Below, piece by piece: positions 38,130 through 46,631 of a stretch of 64,000 bases of DNA (its first letter is position 1; every line of letters begins with the position of its first letter). The stretch covers positions 84,056-148,055 of the forward strand of contig NZ_LMNS01000004.1 in the NCBI RefSeq assembly GCF_001423405.1. Direction: 5' to 3'. The stretch is from Methylobacterium sp. Leaf123 (GTDB taxonomy: Bacteria; Pseudomonadota; Alphaproteobacteria; Rhizobiales; Beijerinckiaceae). The notes beneath the pieces were generated by a model, which did no database searches, was not told where the DNA came from, and was given only the letters and a program-made list of their open reading frames with translations. The position numbers and the translations under genes were made by a program.

Positions 38130-38954
38130 TTACGGCGCCGGCATCACCTCGTCGGTGTAGCCGGTGAGCCGGTAGGCGATCATGCCGATCCACTCCTTCA
38201 CGCCGATATCGAGTTCCCCCAGACCGGTGGAAGCGAAGCTGGCGAGGCGGTACGCATCGCGCGGCCAGTTGGTGCGGTAATCGACCGGGTAGGCGGTGAC
38301 ATCGAAGCCGGCCTTGCGGAAGCAGCCCATCGAGCGCGGCATGTGCCAGGCGGAGGTGACGAGGAGCCAGCGTTCGCCCGGCTTCGGCTGCACCATCCGC
38401 GCGGAGAACACCGCGTTCTCATGCGTGTTGCGCGATTGCTGCTCGAGGATCAGGCGGTTGCGCGGCACGCCGAGGGTGTCGGCGAAGCGGCTGACGATCT
38501 CGGCCTCCGAGACCGCGTCCTCGCGGGTGCTGCCGGCGCCCCCGGAGAAGACGAGGCGCGCCTGCGGGTAGCGTCGGGCGAGGTCGCCCAGGGCGATGGC
38601 CCGCTCGCCCGCCTCGTTGACGGTGATCTGGTCGCGGCCGATCGAGGTATCAGCCTCGACCGTTCCCCCGAGCACGACGATGCCGGTGACCGGCGTGCCG
38701 TCATCGGTGAAGCTCGGAAACCGGTTCTCCAGCGGCGCCAGCGTCCAGGCCGAGAGCGGCGAGAGCCCGGCGACGAGGAGCCCGGCAAATCCCGCAACGG
38801 TGAGAACCCGCCCGATCCCGCGGCCGGCTTCGGTGAAGAGCAGGAGGCAGCCGAGAAGCCCGAGCAGGATCAGGAAGTTCGACGGCGTGAGGACGAAGAA
38901 GATTAGCTTCGAGAGCGGGAAGAACATCGTCTTCTTTCGTCCAGGGTTCGACAC
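38130..38954 (-). CDS. ElyC/SanA/YdcF family membrane protein (DUF218)
   Basis: The 274-residue protein has two N-terminal hydrophobic segments and a DUF218 domain: IVVLGGTVEAD near residue 92, VFSGGAGSTREDAVSEAEIV near residue 140, QSRNTHENAVFSARM and LLVTSAWHMPRSMGCFRKAGFDV. ElyC-type members affect envelope lipid-carrier balance and cell-wall integrity. The ATG at 38954 is used. The gene is followed tail-to-tail by DUF3253, 7 bases apart. The next gene upstream, a GST, is on the same strand 23 bases away. Confidence 0.88.
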   Translation of the reverse strand: MSNPGRKKTMFFPLSKLIFFVLTPSNFLILLGLLGCLLLFTEAGRGIGRVLTVAGFAGLLVAGLSPLSAWTLAPLENRFPSFTDDGTPVTGIVVLGGTVEADTSIGRDQITVNEAGERAIALGDLARRYPQARLVFSGGAGSTREDAVSEAEIVSRFADTLGVPRNRLILEQQSRNTHENAVFSARMVQPKPGERWLLVTSAWHMPRSMGCFRKAGFDVTAYPVDYRTNWPRDAYRLASFASTGLGELDIGVKEWIGMIAYRLTGYTDEVMPAP

Positions 38955-38977
38955 AGGCTGATCTCCGCGGGGAAGAA

Positions 38978-39601
38978 TCAGGTGAGCGGCAGCGACAGAA
39001 CGGCTGAGGCGGCCGGCCGTTGCGCGAGCGTGCCCAGCCAGCGGCGGATGTTCGGGCGCTCCTCCCGCGCCAGCGGCAGTTGGAACCAGCGATTCGCCGC
39101 CAGCCCCACGGCGATGTCGGCGATGGAGAAAAGCTCGCCCGCCACGTAGGGCGTGTCAGCCAGATGCCGGTCGAGCAGGGCGGCACAGCGCTCGGACCCG
39201 GCCCGCGATGCCTCGATCAGCCGAGCGTCCTGCTTGTCGGGGGCGACGCGCACGAGTTGAAGGAAGGCATCGCGCATCGTCGGGGTGAAGGCGGTGGCCT
39301 GCCAATCGAGCCATTGGTCGACGAGCGCGCGGGCGCGGGGCGCCTCCGGCAGGGCCAGCGGGCCGCCATGGGCATAGGCGAGGTAGCGCAGGATCGCGTT
39401 CGACTCCCAGAGGACGAAACCGTCCTCTTCCAGGGTCGGCACGAGGCCGTTGGGATTCAGCGCGCGATAGCGCGGCTCGCCGACGATGCCGTGGGCGCCG
39501 CCCGCCTCGATATGTTCGTAGACCAGACCCAGCTCGTCGAGCGCCCAGAGCGCCTTCTGGACGTTTCCGGAGCTGGCCCGCCCCCACAGCTTCAGCGTCA
39601 T
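38978..39601 (-). CDS. Glutathione S-transferase family protein
   Basis: The 207-residue protein has a thioredoxin-like N-terminal domain (LKLWGRASSGNVQKALWAL, GLVPTLEEDGFVLWESNAILRYLA) and an all-helical C-terminal domain with SIADIAVGLAANRW. The N-terminal Ser residues could supply the thiol-binding hydroxyl. The substrate is not known. Its ATG overlaps the stop of the epmB gene as ATGA, so it is the third gene after epmA and epmB in a coupled minus-strand operon. Confidence 0.9.
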   Translation of the reverse strand: MTLKLWGRASSGNVQKALWALDELGLVYEHIEAGGAHGIVGEPRYRALNPNGLVPTLEEDGFVLWESNAILRYLAYAHGGPLALPEAPRARALVDQWLDWQATAFTPTMRDAFLQLVRVAPDKQDARLIEASRAGSERCAALLDRHLADTPYVAGELFSIADIAVGLAANRWFQLPLAREERPNIRRWLGTLAQRPAASAVLSLPLT

Positions 39602-40659
39602 CCTCGGTCCTCGTCGTCGCTCTCGGGGGGATAGGCGTGAACGGCCCCGCTCGGGTCGGTCACCCGCCAGGACGCGCCCGCCGCGTCAAGGTAGTCCGGC
39701 CCCACCGGCACCTTGCCGTGGCCGCCGGGAATGTCGAGCACGTAGAGCGGCTGGGCGAGGCCGGAGAGGCGACCGCGCAAGGCTCGCATCAGCGCCTGCC
39801 CCTCCGGCAGTTCCGTGCGCAGATGGCCGGTGCCCGGCGCGAGGTCGCCGTGATGGAGGTAGTAGGGCTTGATCCGGTTCTCGACGAAGCTGCGCATCAG
39901 AGCTTCCAGCGTCTCCGCATCGTCGTTGACGCCGCGCAGGAGCACGCTCTGGCTCACCATCGGGATGCCGGCATCGACCAGCCGGGCGATGGCACCCTGC
40001 GCGGCCGGCGTGAATTCGCGCGGATGGTTCGCGTGGAGCGCCACGAACACCGCGCCGGAAAACCCCTTGAGGGCGGCGACCAGGGCCGCATCCACGCAGG
40101 CGGGCTCGACCACGGGCACGCGGGTGTGGAAGCGCAAAACCCGCACATGCGGGATCGCGCCGAGCGCCTCGGTGATCGCCGCGAGCCGCCGGGGCGAGAG
40201 GGCGAAGGGGTCGCCCCCCGTCACCACCACCTCCCAGATTTCGGGATGCGCGGCGATGTAGCGGTAGGCCGCCGCCAACTCCCCCTCGCTGAGCGAACCT
40301 TGGCCGGCGGGCCCGACGCGCTCGCGGCGGAAGCAGAAGCGGCAATAGACCGGGCAGATATGCAGCGGCTTCAGCAGCACCCGGTCGGGATAGCGGTGGA
40401 CGATGCCGGGCACCGCCTCATGCGCGTCGTCGCCGATCGGATCGGCGCGCTCCTCGGCCCGCGTCTCGATCTCCTCCGCGCGGGGGATGAACTGGCGGGC
40501 GATCGGATCGGCGGGATCGCAGGCGTCGATCAGCTCGGCCATGTCGACCGTCACCGAGACGGCGTAGCGCGCCGCGACGCGCTCCAGGGCGGGGAGGGCT
40601 TGCGCATCCACCAGCCCGGCGCGGGCCAGCGCCGTGGCGCTCTTCAAGGCGAGGCTCAC
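39598..40659 (-). CDS. epmB: EF-P beta-lysylation protein EpmB (lysine 2,3-aminomutase-like)
   Basis: The 353-residue radical SAM/PLP enzyme shows CRFCFRRERVG (the CxxxCxxC cluster with HICPVYCRF before it), VVVTGGDPFALS, LRFHTRVPVVEP, and a PLP lysine in the C-terminal part (HGKVPVG). EpmB turns alpha-lysine to beta-lysine for EF-P. It starts with GTG 40659, overlapping the epmA stop as GTGA, and lies beside epmA and efp. These neighbours favour EpmB over a catabolic lysine 2,3-aminomutase. Confidence 0.92.
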   Translation of the reverse strand: MSLALKSATALARAGLVDAQALPALERVAARYAVSVTVDMAELIDACDPADPIARQFIPRAEEIETRAEERADPIGDDAHEAVPGIVHRYPDRVLLKPLHICPVYCRFCFRRERVGPAGQGSLSEGELAAAYRYIAAHPEIWEVVVTGGDPFALSPRRLAAITEALGAIPHVRVLRFHTRVPVVEPACVDAALVAALKGFSGAVFVALHANHPREFTPAAQGAIARLVDAGIPMVSQSVLLRGVNDDAETLEALMRSFVENRIKPYYLHHGDLAPGTGHLRTELPEGQALMRALRGRLSGLAQPLYVLDIPGGHGKVPVGPDYLDAAGASWRVTDPSGAVHAYPPESDDEDRG

Positions 40660-41714
40660 CGCAACCTGTTCCGGGGGACCGGGGTCCAGATCACGTCGTC
40701 GATGCGCGGCGCGCCGGTGGCCAGCATCACCAGCCGGTCGAAACCGAGCGCGATGCCGCTCGCCTCGGGCATCACCGCCAGCGCGTCCAGGAACTCCTCG
40801 TCGATGGGGTAGCGCTCGCCGTAGACGCGGGCCTTCTCCGCCATCTCCGCCTCGAAGCGGCGGCGCTGCTCGGCCGGGTCGGTGAGTTCGCCGAAGGCAT
40901 TGGCGAGTTCGACGCCGCAGGCATAAAGCTCGAACCGCTCGGCGACGCGTGGGTCGCGCGGGCTCGGCCGGGCGAGCGCCGCTTCGCTCACCGGATACTC
41001 GCACAGGATGGTCGGGCGCCCCTGGCCGAGATGCGGCTCGATCAGCCCGACGAGGATGCGGCTGAACAGGTCGGCCCAGGTGTCGTCCGGCGCCACCCGC
41101 AGGCCGCGGGTCATCACCGCGTCGGCGAGCCCATCGCGGTCGGTCGTGCCGTCGGGCGAGACCGTGGCGAGGAGGTCGATGGCGGCAAAGCGCTGGAACG
41201 CCTCCGCGAGGGTCAGCCGCTCGAAGGGCGCGAACGGATCGGCCTCGCGCCCGCGGAAGGTGAGGCGTTTTACGCCCGCCGTCTCGGCGGCGAGCGCGAG
41301 CAGCGCGGCGCCGTCCTGCATCAGCGCGTCGTAGCCCTCGCCCGCCCGATACCATTCGAGCATCGTGAATTCGGGGTGGTGCAGCGCGCCGCGCTCGCGG
41401 TTGCGGAAGACGTGGGCGAGGCTGAACAGGCGCGGCTCGCCCGCCGCCAGCAGCTTCTTGCAGGCGAATTCCGGCGAGGTGTGGAGATAGAGCGGCTCGC
41501 GCCTCCCATCGGGCAGGATCGCCTCCGTGGCGAAGGCGGAGAGATGCGCCTCGTTGCCCGGCGAGACCTGCAGCGCGGCGGCTTCGACCTCGACGAAATC
41601 GCGCGCCGCGAACCACGCGCGAAACCCCGCGAGGATGCGGTTGCGCGTCAGCAGCAGCGGCCGGCGATCCGCATGGAGGCCGGGATGCCACCAGGGCGAA
41701 GACTCGTGACTCAC
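40656..41714 (-). CDS. epmA: EF-P lysine lysyltransferase EpmA (PoxA/GenX)
   Basis: The 352-residue protein is a class II LysRS catalytic core without the N-terminal tRNA-binding domain, as in EpmA. Class II marks are EVEAAALQVSPGNEAHL, FRNRERGALHHPEFTMLEWYRA (motif 2) and ASGIALGFDRLVMLATG (motif 3). It attaches beta-lysine to a lysine of EF-P. The start GTG 41714 gives VSHESSPWWHPG. Its coupling with epmB and the divergent efp 124 bases away form a complete modification module. Confidence 0.94.
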   Translation of the reverse strand: MSHESSPWWHPGLHADRRPLLLTRNRILAGFRAWFAARDFVEVEAAALQVSPGNEAHLSAFATEAILPDGRREPLYLHTSPEFACKKLLAAGEPRLFSLAHVFRNRERGALHHPEFTMLEWYRAGEGYDALMQDGAALLALAAETAGVKRLTFRGREADPFAPFERLTLAEAFQRFAAIDLLATVSPDGTTDRDGLADAVMTRGLRVAPDDTWADLFSRILVGLIEPHLGQGRPTILCEYPVSEAALARPSPRDPRVAERFELYACGVELANAFGELTDPAEQRRRFEAEMAEKARVYGERYPIDEEFLDALAVMPEASGIALGFDRLVMLATGAPRIDDVIWTPVPRNRLR

Positions 41715-41837
41715 GCGAAAACAGCCTCCGGCTGGCAACCGAGCCGCGGATAGGGTAGGGCCTCGCGGATGATTCCGCTCATCCGGCCGAGACGCCGGTG
41801 AAGAGCCGCCGTTCTCGTCAAGCCAAGGTCCACGCTC

Positions 41838-42404
41838 GTGAAAGTGATCGCCAGTACCCTTCGCAAGGGCAACGTCGTCGATAAGGACGGCAAGCTCTAC
41901 GTCATCCTGACGGCGGAGAACATCCACCCCGGCAAGGGCACCCCGGTAACGCAGCTCGATATGCGCCGCATCACCGACGGCGTGAAGGTCTCCGAGCGCT
42001 ACCGCACCACCGAGCAGGTCGAGCGCGCCTTCGTCGAGGATCGCGACCACACCTTCCTGTACCAGGACGGCGAGGGGTATCACTTCATGAACCCCGAGAG
42101 CTACGAGCAGATCGCCGTCCCGGCCGACGTGATCGGCGACGCCGCCCCCTACTTGCAGGAGGGCATGACCGTGTCCCTCTCGACCCATAACGGCGTGCCG
42201 CTGACCATCGAGCTGCCGCAGCGCATGACCTTCGAGATCGTCGAGACCGAGCCGGTCACCAAGGGCCAGACCGCCTCCTCGTCCTACAAGCCGGCGCTCC
42301 TGTCGAACGGCATCAAGACCTCGGTGCCGCCGCATGTCAGCACCGGCACCCGCGTCGTCATCATGACGGCGGACGGCTCCTACGTGGAACGCGCCAAGGA
42401 CTAA
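41838..42404 (+). CDS. efp: Elongation factor P
   Basis: The 188-residue translation factor relieves ribosome stalling at polyproline stretches. Domain I is at the N-terminus, and the loop NIHPGKGTP puts the modified residue at Lys33. OB domains II and III follow, with the [19 protein letters not shown] signature near the C-terminus. Lys33 and the adjacent epmA/epmB pair predict beta-lysylation. The start is GTG 41838. It is divergent from epmA and convergent with the DUF1624 gene. Confidence 0.98.
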   Translation: MKVIASTLRKGNVVDKDGKLYVILTAENIHPGKGTPVTQLDMRRITDGVKVSERYRTTEQVERAFVEDRDHTFLYQDGEGYHFMNPESYEQIAVPADVIGDAAPYLQEGMTVSLSTHNGVPLTIELPQRMTFEIVETEPVTKGQTASSSYKPALLSNGIKTSVPPHVSTGTRVVIMTADGSYVERAKD

Positions 42405-42407
42405 CTT

Positions 42408-43394
42408 CTACGGCGGGGCCGCGGTGCCTTCCGCGGCCTCGTAGCAAAGCTGCGAGAGCCCCTGCGCCTTGGCCCGCTCCTCCACGGAGTAGGGCCTGCC
42501 CGAGCCCCAGAGCCCCTCCCGCCGCAGGGCATCCGCCGTGCAGCGGGCGGCGATCCGGCAAGCCTCCGCCTCGCCGCCGGTGCGGGTGCAGTTGCCCACG
42601 TAATCCTTGCGGAAACTCGCGAGCCCCGCCTTCGGATGCGGCCCGGTCAGCGTGACGAGGCCGGTCAACAGGGCGAGCAAGGCCGGCTGGTGCACGAGAT
42701 AGACGGCGAGGCTGTGCCGGCCGGCAAAGGCTGCCCCGCGGGCCACGGCGTTCCGGGCCCGCCAGCGGGCGAGCCATGACCCGGCGAGCGCCGGCCGCGC
42801 GATCCGGGCGAGCGCGATCCCGGCCAGTACCATCCCGAACCAGGGAAACAGCGGCACCCAATCGTTGGTGTCCGGCAGACCGCGACCGAGGCCGAGAAAA
42901 GACAATTCCGGTGCGTCGAGCAGGGGATGGGCCACGACGTGCGGCGCCACCAGCACGGCGGTGGCCGCGAGCGCCGTCACCGGGGCCGGCAGGAACACGA
43001 AGGGCAAGCCGAGCACGCTCGACACGGCGATGCAGTGCAGGATGCCGAAGAAGATGTAGCTCTGCGGAAACGCGAACCACGTCGCCCCTGTGATGAGGAG
43101 TGCGGCCCCGCCGATCCGCACGAGCCGCAGGGCGAAGGCCCGCCAGCGCACGCCCTCGCCGTTGGCGAGCACGAGGCCGATACCCACCAGCAGCAGGAAC
43201 GCGCCGGCGATGACGTGGGCCGCGAGCCGTCCCGGCGGGGTCAGCGCGAAATTCTGCGGCGTGAGTTGCAGGAATCCGAGATCCCACAGCCCATGATAGG
43301 CCGCCATCGCCGCGAGCGCCGCGCCGCGAGCGAGGTCGAGGGCATCGATCCGCCGGCTCGAACGGGGGGGCGTGGAGGCGGGGGAGGCAGGCAT
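42408..43394 (-). CDS. DUF1624 / heparan-alpha-glucosaminide acetyltransferase-like membrane protein
   Basis: The 328-residue protein has about eight membrane segments and the DUF1624 pattern RIDALDLARGAALAAMAAYHGLWDL, with the conserved His and Asp in the first helices. GIGLVLANGE, FGILHCIAVSSVLGLPFV and FPWFGMVLAG follow. It probably transfers acyl groups across the membrane to a sugar or polysaccharide. A cysteine-containing soluble tail of about 50 residues ends the protein (NCTRTGG, EACRIAARC). The ATG at 43394 is used. Confidence 0.85.
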   Translation of the reverse strand: MPASPASTPPRSSRRIDALDLARGAALAAMAAYHGLWDLGFLQLTPQNFALTPPGRLAAHVIAGAFLLLVGIGLVLANGEGVRWRAFALRLVRIGGAALLITGATWFAFPQSYIFFGILHCIAVSSVLGLPFVFLPAPVTALAATAVLVAPHVVAHPLLDAPELSFLGLGRGLPDTNDWVPLFPWFGMVLAGIALARIARPALAGSWLARWRARNAVARGAAFAGRHSLAVYLVHQPALLALLTGLVTLTGPHPKAGLASFRKDYVGNCTRTGGEAEACRIAARCTADALRREGLWGSGRPYSVEERAKAQGLSQLCYEAAEGTAAPP

Positions 43395-43753
43395 GGCCGC
43401 GCCCTATCACCGTTCCCCGGTCGAGGCGAAGGGCACCCGCACGAGACGCTGCCTCTCGCTCGGGCAGAACTTGCGGCCAATCGAATCAGCCCGAAACGAG
43501 ACCGCTCACAGGTCGAATTCGGCACGGATGATCCTAAGCCGTTGTCCAGCCACGCTCTCCCGTCCCGAATCGGCCTTCAAATCAATGGAGCGGACGGGCA
43601 AACCGGCGGGGGCGAGATGCGGCATTGACGCCATGCTTCTGAAAAATGATCATTTGAAGTGTCCCGTTGCCGGCCAAACGGGCTTTCCGCGTAATGTGAC
43701 TTTGTTAACGTAGCATCGGGATTGCGCCGCGCGATTCGGCACGGGTTGCTTAC
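43395..43753. other. Divergent leader region before the second cold-shock gene
   Basis: This 359-base stretch has no supported gene. It contains a perfect 12-base palindrome AAATGATCATTT (43644-43655) and a CCCGTT/AACGGG hairpin (43663-43682), both in the probable cold-shock leader or promoter zone. A GTTAAC palindrome follows at about 43706-43711. Confidence 0.45.
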
Positions 43754-44362
43754 ATGTCGAACGAACACGAACTGAGTGCCGTCGGGCTTCGTATGCCGGA
43801 GACGCGAGACCGCGCGATGGAGCGGGAGACCGAGGAGGAACGTCCGGCCGAACTCTTGGAGGTCGCCGGGCGCATCAAGTGGTTCGACGTCTCGAAGGGC
43901 TTCGGCTTCATCGTGCCGGATGACGGCTCGGCGGACGTGCTGCTGCACATCACCTGCCTGCGGCGGGACGGGCACCAGGCCGCGAGCGAAGGCGCGCGGA
44001 TCGTGGTCGAGGCGGTGCAGCGCGCCCGCGGCTGGCAGGCCTTCCGGGTGCTCTCGCTGGATCAGTCCACCGCGCTCCACCCCTCCGAACTGCCGATGGC
44101 GCGTACTCACGAAGTCGTCACGCCGACGAGCGGCCTGGAACGTGCGGTGGTGAAGTGGTTCAACCGCCTGCGCGGCTTCGGCTTCCTCAGCCGCGGCGAC
44201 GACACGCCGGACATCTTCGTCCACATGGAGACCCTGCGCCGCTACGGCATCGCCGAGCTGAAGCCCGGCGAGGAGGTGCTGGTGCGCTACGGCGACGGCT
44301 CGAAGGGTGCTATGGCGGCGGAAGTCCGCCTCGTCGACGGGGCGCTTCCGGCTTCCCATTGA
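43754..44362 (+). CDS. Two-domain cold-shock protein
   Basis: The 202-residue protein has two cold-shock domains: IKWFDVSKGFGFIVP with VLLHITCL (about residues 37-100) and VKWFNRLRGFGFLS with IFVHMETL (about 130-195). Unlike the earlier one it lacks glycine-rich linkers and has an acidic N-terminus. This double arrangement is common in alphaproteobacteria. The ATG at 43754 is used. Its stop overlaps or nearly touches the DUF192 start, so it is the first gene of a transcript that reaches bchD. Confidence 0.92.
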   Translation: MSNEHELSAVGLRMPETRDRAMERETEEERPAELLEVAGRIKWFDVSKGFGFIVPDDGSADVLLHITCLRRDGHQAASEGARIVVEAVQRARGWQAFRVLSLDQSTALHPSELPMARTHEVVTPTSGLERAVVKWFNRLRGFGFLSRGDDTPDIFVHMETLRRYGIAELKPGEEVLVRYGDGSKGAMAAEVRLVDGALPASH

Positions 44363-44364
44363 CG

Positions 44365-44868
44365 GTGATCCGCGTGCCCGTGTTTCCCTCCGCGACAAAG
44401 CTTCTGCGCCTCGCCGCCTGCCTCGCCGCTTTGACGGCTGTGCCGACGCTTCCGCTGCGCGCGCAAGAGGCGGCACCCGCCGCCCAGGCCGCGACCGAGC
44501 CGCTGGGCATCGTCGCCAAGAACGGTCGCCACGCCTTCCAAGTCGAGGTGATGCGCACCGATGCGCAGCGCGCCAAGGGGCTGATGTACCGCCGCTCCAT
44601 GGCCGCCGACCACGGCATGCTGTTCGACTTCGAGCGACCGGCGCCGGTCACGATGTGGATGAAGAACACCTATCTTTCGCTCGACATGGTGTTCATCCGC
44701 TCCGACGGCTCGATCGCCCGGATCGCCCCGGATACCGAGCCGCTCTCGACCAAGGTGATCCCGTCGGGCGAGCCGGTTCTCGCGGTGCTCGAACTCAATG
44801 CCGGCACCGCCGCCAAGCTCGGCATCCGTACCGGCGACCGGGTCGAGCACCCGATGTTCAAGCGCTAG
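44365..44868 (+). CDS. Secreted DUF192 protein
   Basis: The 167-residue protein has a signal peptide (KLLRLAACLAALTAVPTLPLRAQ, cut after about residue 32) and one DUF192 domain: VEVMRTDAQRAKGLMYRRSM, GMLFDFERPAPVTMWMKNT and the segment PLSTKVIPSGEPVLAVLE. Its function is unknown. The start is unclear: TTG 44359 overlaps the cold-shock stop, and GTGs at 44365, 44374 and 44380 follow. I list 44365. It is 5 bases upstream of bchD. Confidence 0.8.
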   Translation: MIRVPVFPSATKLLRLAACLAALTAVPTLPLRAQEAAPAAQAATEPLGIVAKNGRHAFQVEVMRTDAQRAKGLMYRRSMAADHGMLFDFERPAPVTMWMKNTYLSLDMVFIRSDGSIARIAPDTEPLSTKVIPSGEPVLAVLELNAGTAAKLGIRTGDRVEHPMFKR

Positions 44869-44873
44869 CCGCG

Positions 44874-46622
44874 ATGGCCCCGGAGACCGATGATCCGGCC
44901 GGGGTTTGGAACGGTGCGCTGCACGCCGCCGCCCTGTTCGCCGCCGACCCGCACGGCCTCGGCGGGGTCGTGCTGCGGGCCGGAGCCGGTCCGGTGCGCG
45001 ACCTCTGGCTCGATCATCTCCGCGACAGGCTCACGGGCCCGGTACGGCGGATGCCGCCGGGCATCGCCGACGACCGTCTGATCGGCGGGCTCGACCTGCC
45101 CGCCACCCTGCGTGCCGGCCGCCCGGTGATCCAGCGCGGCCTGCTGGCGGAGGCCGATGGCGGTGTCGTCGTGGTGCCGATGGCCGAACGCCTGGAACGC
45201 GGCACCGTGGCCCGGCTCGCGAGCGCCCTCGACACCGGTACGCTGGCGCTGGAACGCGACGGCCTCGCCGCGCGGCTCCCGGCCCGGTTCGGCCTCGTGC
45301 TGCTCGACGAGGGCCAGGAAGACGAGACCGTCGCCGAGGCGCTGGCCGACCGATTGGCACTCCGCATCGACCTGTCCGGCGTGAGCCTGCGCGATGCGAA
45401 GGTCGCCGCTTCCCCTCCCGCTGGCGAGGCGGCCGAAGCGGAGAGCCCATCCGCACCCGACGCGACCGCCACCCTCTGCGCCCTTGCGGAGGCCTTCGGC
45501 ATCGCCTCGCTGCGGGCGCCGCTTCTCGCCCTGCGGATCGCCCGGCTCATCGCTGGGAAGGCCGGCCGGGACGAACCGAGTGAGGCCGACCTGATCGACG
45601 CCGCCCGCCTCGTCCTGGCGCCGCGGGCGACGCGTCTACCCGCACCACCGCAGCCGTCCGAGCCGGAACCGGCGGACCCGCTCCCGCCGGAGCCGCAGCC
45701 CCCGCAGGACCGGGACCAAACACCCGAGGACGGGGCCGAGCGCGCGGACGCCCCGCCGAGAGAGCCCGACGAGACGGTGCTCGACGCGGTCCGCGCCGCT
45801 CTCCCGAAAAACTTGCTCGCCCGGCTCCTCGCCGGCGGTCCGCCGCTACGCGCCGGCGCGGCCGGGCGGATGGGGGCAGCCTCCGCCTCGCCGCTCACGG
45901 GCCGCCCGGTCGGCAGCCGTCCCGGCGATCCGCGCCGGGGGCGGCTCGACCTGATCGCGACCCTGCGCGCCGCCGCCCCCTGGCAGCGCCTGCGCCGGGG
46001 CGCGGCAGATCCGCGCCGCGTCATCGTCACCCCGGAGGATTTCCGGATTCGCCGGCTGAAGCGGCGCAGCGAGACGACGACGATCTTCTGCGTCGATGCC
46101 TCCGGCTCGGCGGCGCTCGAACGGCTGGCCGAGGCGAAGGGCGCTGTCGAGTTGCTGCTCGCCGAGGCCTATGTCCGGCGCGACCGCATCGCCCTCGTCG
46201 CCTTCCGCGGCGCGCGGGCCGAGACCGTGCTGCCGCCGACGCGCTCCCTGGTCAGGGCCAAGCGCGCGCTCGCGGGTCTGCCCGGCGGAGGCGGTACGCC
46301 GCTCGCCGCCGGGCTCGACACCGCCGCCGCCCTGGCCCTCGGCATCCGGCGGGCGGGCGGAAGCCCGGTCATCGTCCTGCTCACCGACGGTCGGGCCAAC
46401 GTCGCCCGCTCCGGTCTCGGCGGCCGGGCGCTGGCCGGAGAGGAGGCTCTGGCGGCCGCCCGCGTGCTTCGGGTGCAGGGGCTCCCCATTCTCGTGATCG
46501 ACACCGGCGCCCGGCCCGACGGGGCGCGCGGCCTCGCCGAGGCGGCGCAGGGGCGTTACTGTCCGCTGCCCCATGCCGATGCGGGCAGCGTCAGCGCGGC
46601 GGTGCGCGCCGCCACAGCCTGA
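44874..46622 (+). CDS. bchD: Magnesium chelatase subunit D
   Basis: With BchI and BchH this subunit inserts Mg into protoporphyrin IX in bacteriochlorophyll synthesis. The 582-residue protein has a degenerate AAA+ N-terminal half, a proline-rich acidic linker (near residue 260-300), and a C-terminal von Willebrand A domain with the MIDAS residues in VDASGS, GGTPLAAGL and LLTDGRAN. The DxSxS motif is complete. The ATG at 44874 is used. bchI and bchH are not in the window. bchO follows after 9 bases. Confidence 0.93.
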   Translation: MAPETDDPAGVWNGALHAAALFAADPHGLGGVVLRAGAGPVRDLWLDHLRDRLTGPVRRMPPGIADDRLIGGLDLPATLRAGRPVIQRGLLAEADGGVVVVPMAERLERGTVARLASALDTGTLALERDGLAARLPARFGLVLLDEGQEDETVAEALADRLALRIDLSGVSLRDAKVAASPPAGEAAEAESPSAPDATATLCALAEAFGIASLRAPLLALRIARLIAGKAGRDEPSEADLIDAARLVLAPRATRLPAPPQPSEPEPADPLPPEPQPPQDRDQTPEDGAERADAPPREPDETVLDAVRAALPKNLLARLLAGGPPLRAGAAGRMGAASASPLTGRPVGSRPGDPRRGRLDLIATLRAAAPWQRLRRGAADPRRVIVTPEDFRIRRLKRRSETTTIFCVDASGSAALERLAEAKGAVELLLAEAYVRRDRIALVAFRGARAETVLPPTRSLVRAKRALAGLPGGGGTPLAAGLDTAAALALGIRRAGGSPVIVLLTDGRANVARSGLGGRALAGEEALAAARVLRVQGLPILVIDTGARPDGARGLAEAAQGRYCPLPHADAGSVSAAVRAATA

Positions 46623-46631
46623 GGCCCCCCT

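Noticed and set aside
39598..40659. Catabolic lysine 2,3-aminomutase
   Set aside because: The coupling to epmA and closeness to efp make the EF-P role more likely.
39598..41691. Apparent 697-residue fusion of EpmA-like and EpmB-like sequence in one frame
   Set aside because: The first part is an out-of-frame reading of epmA; the real epmB begins at GTG 40659 with a GTGA overlap.
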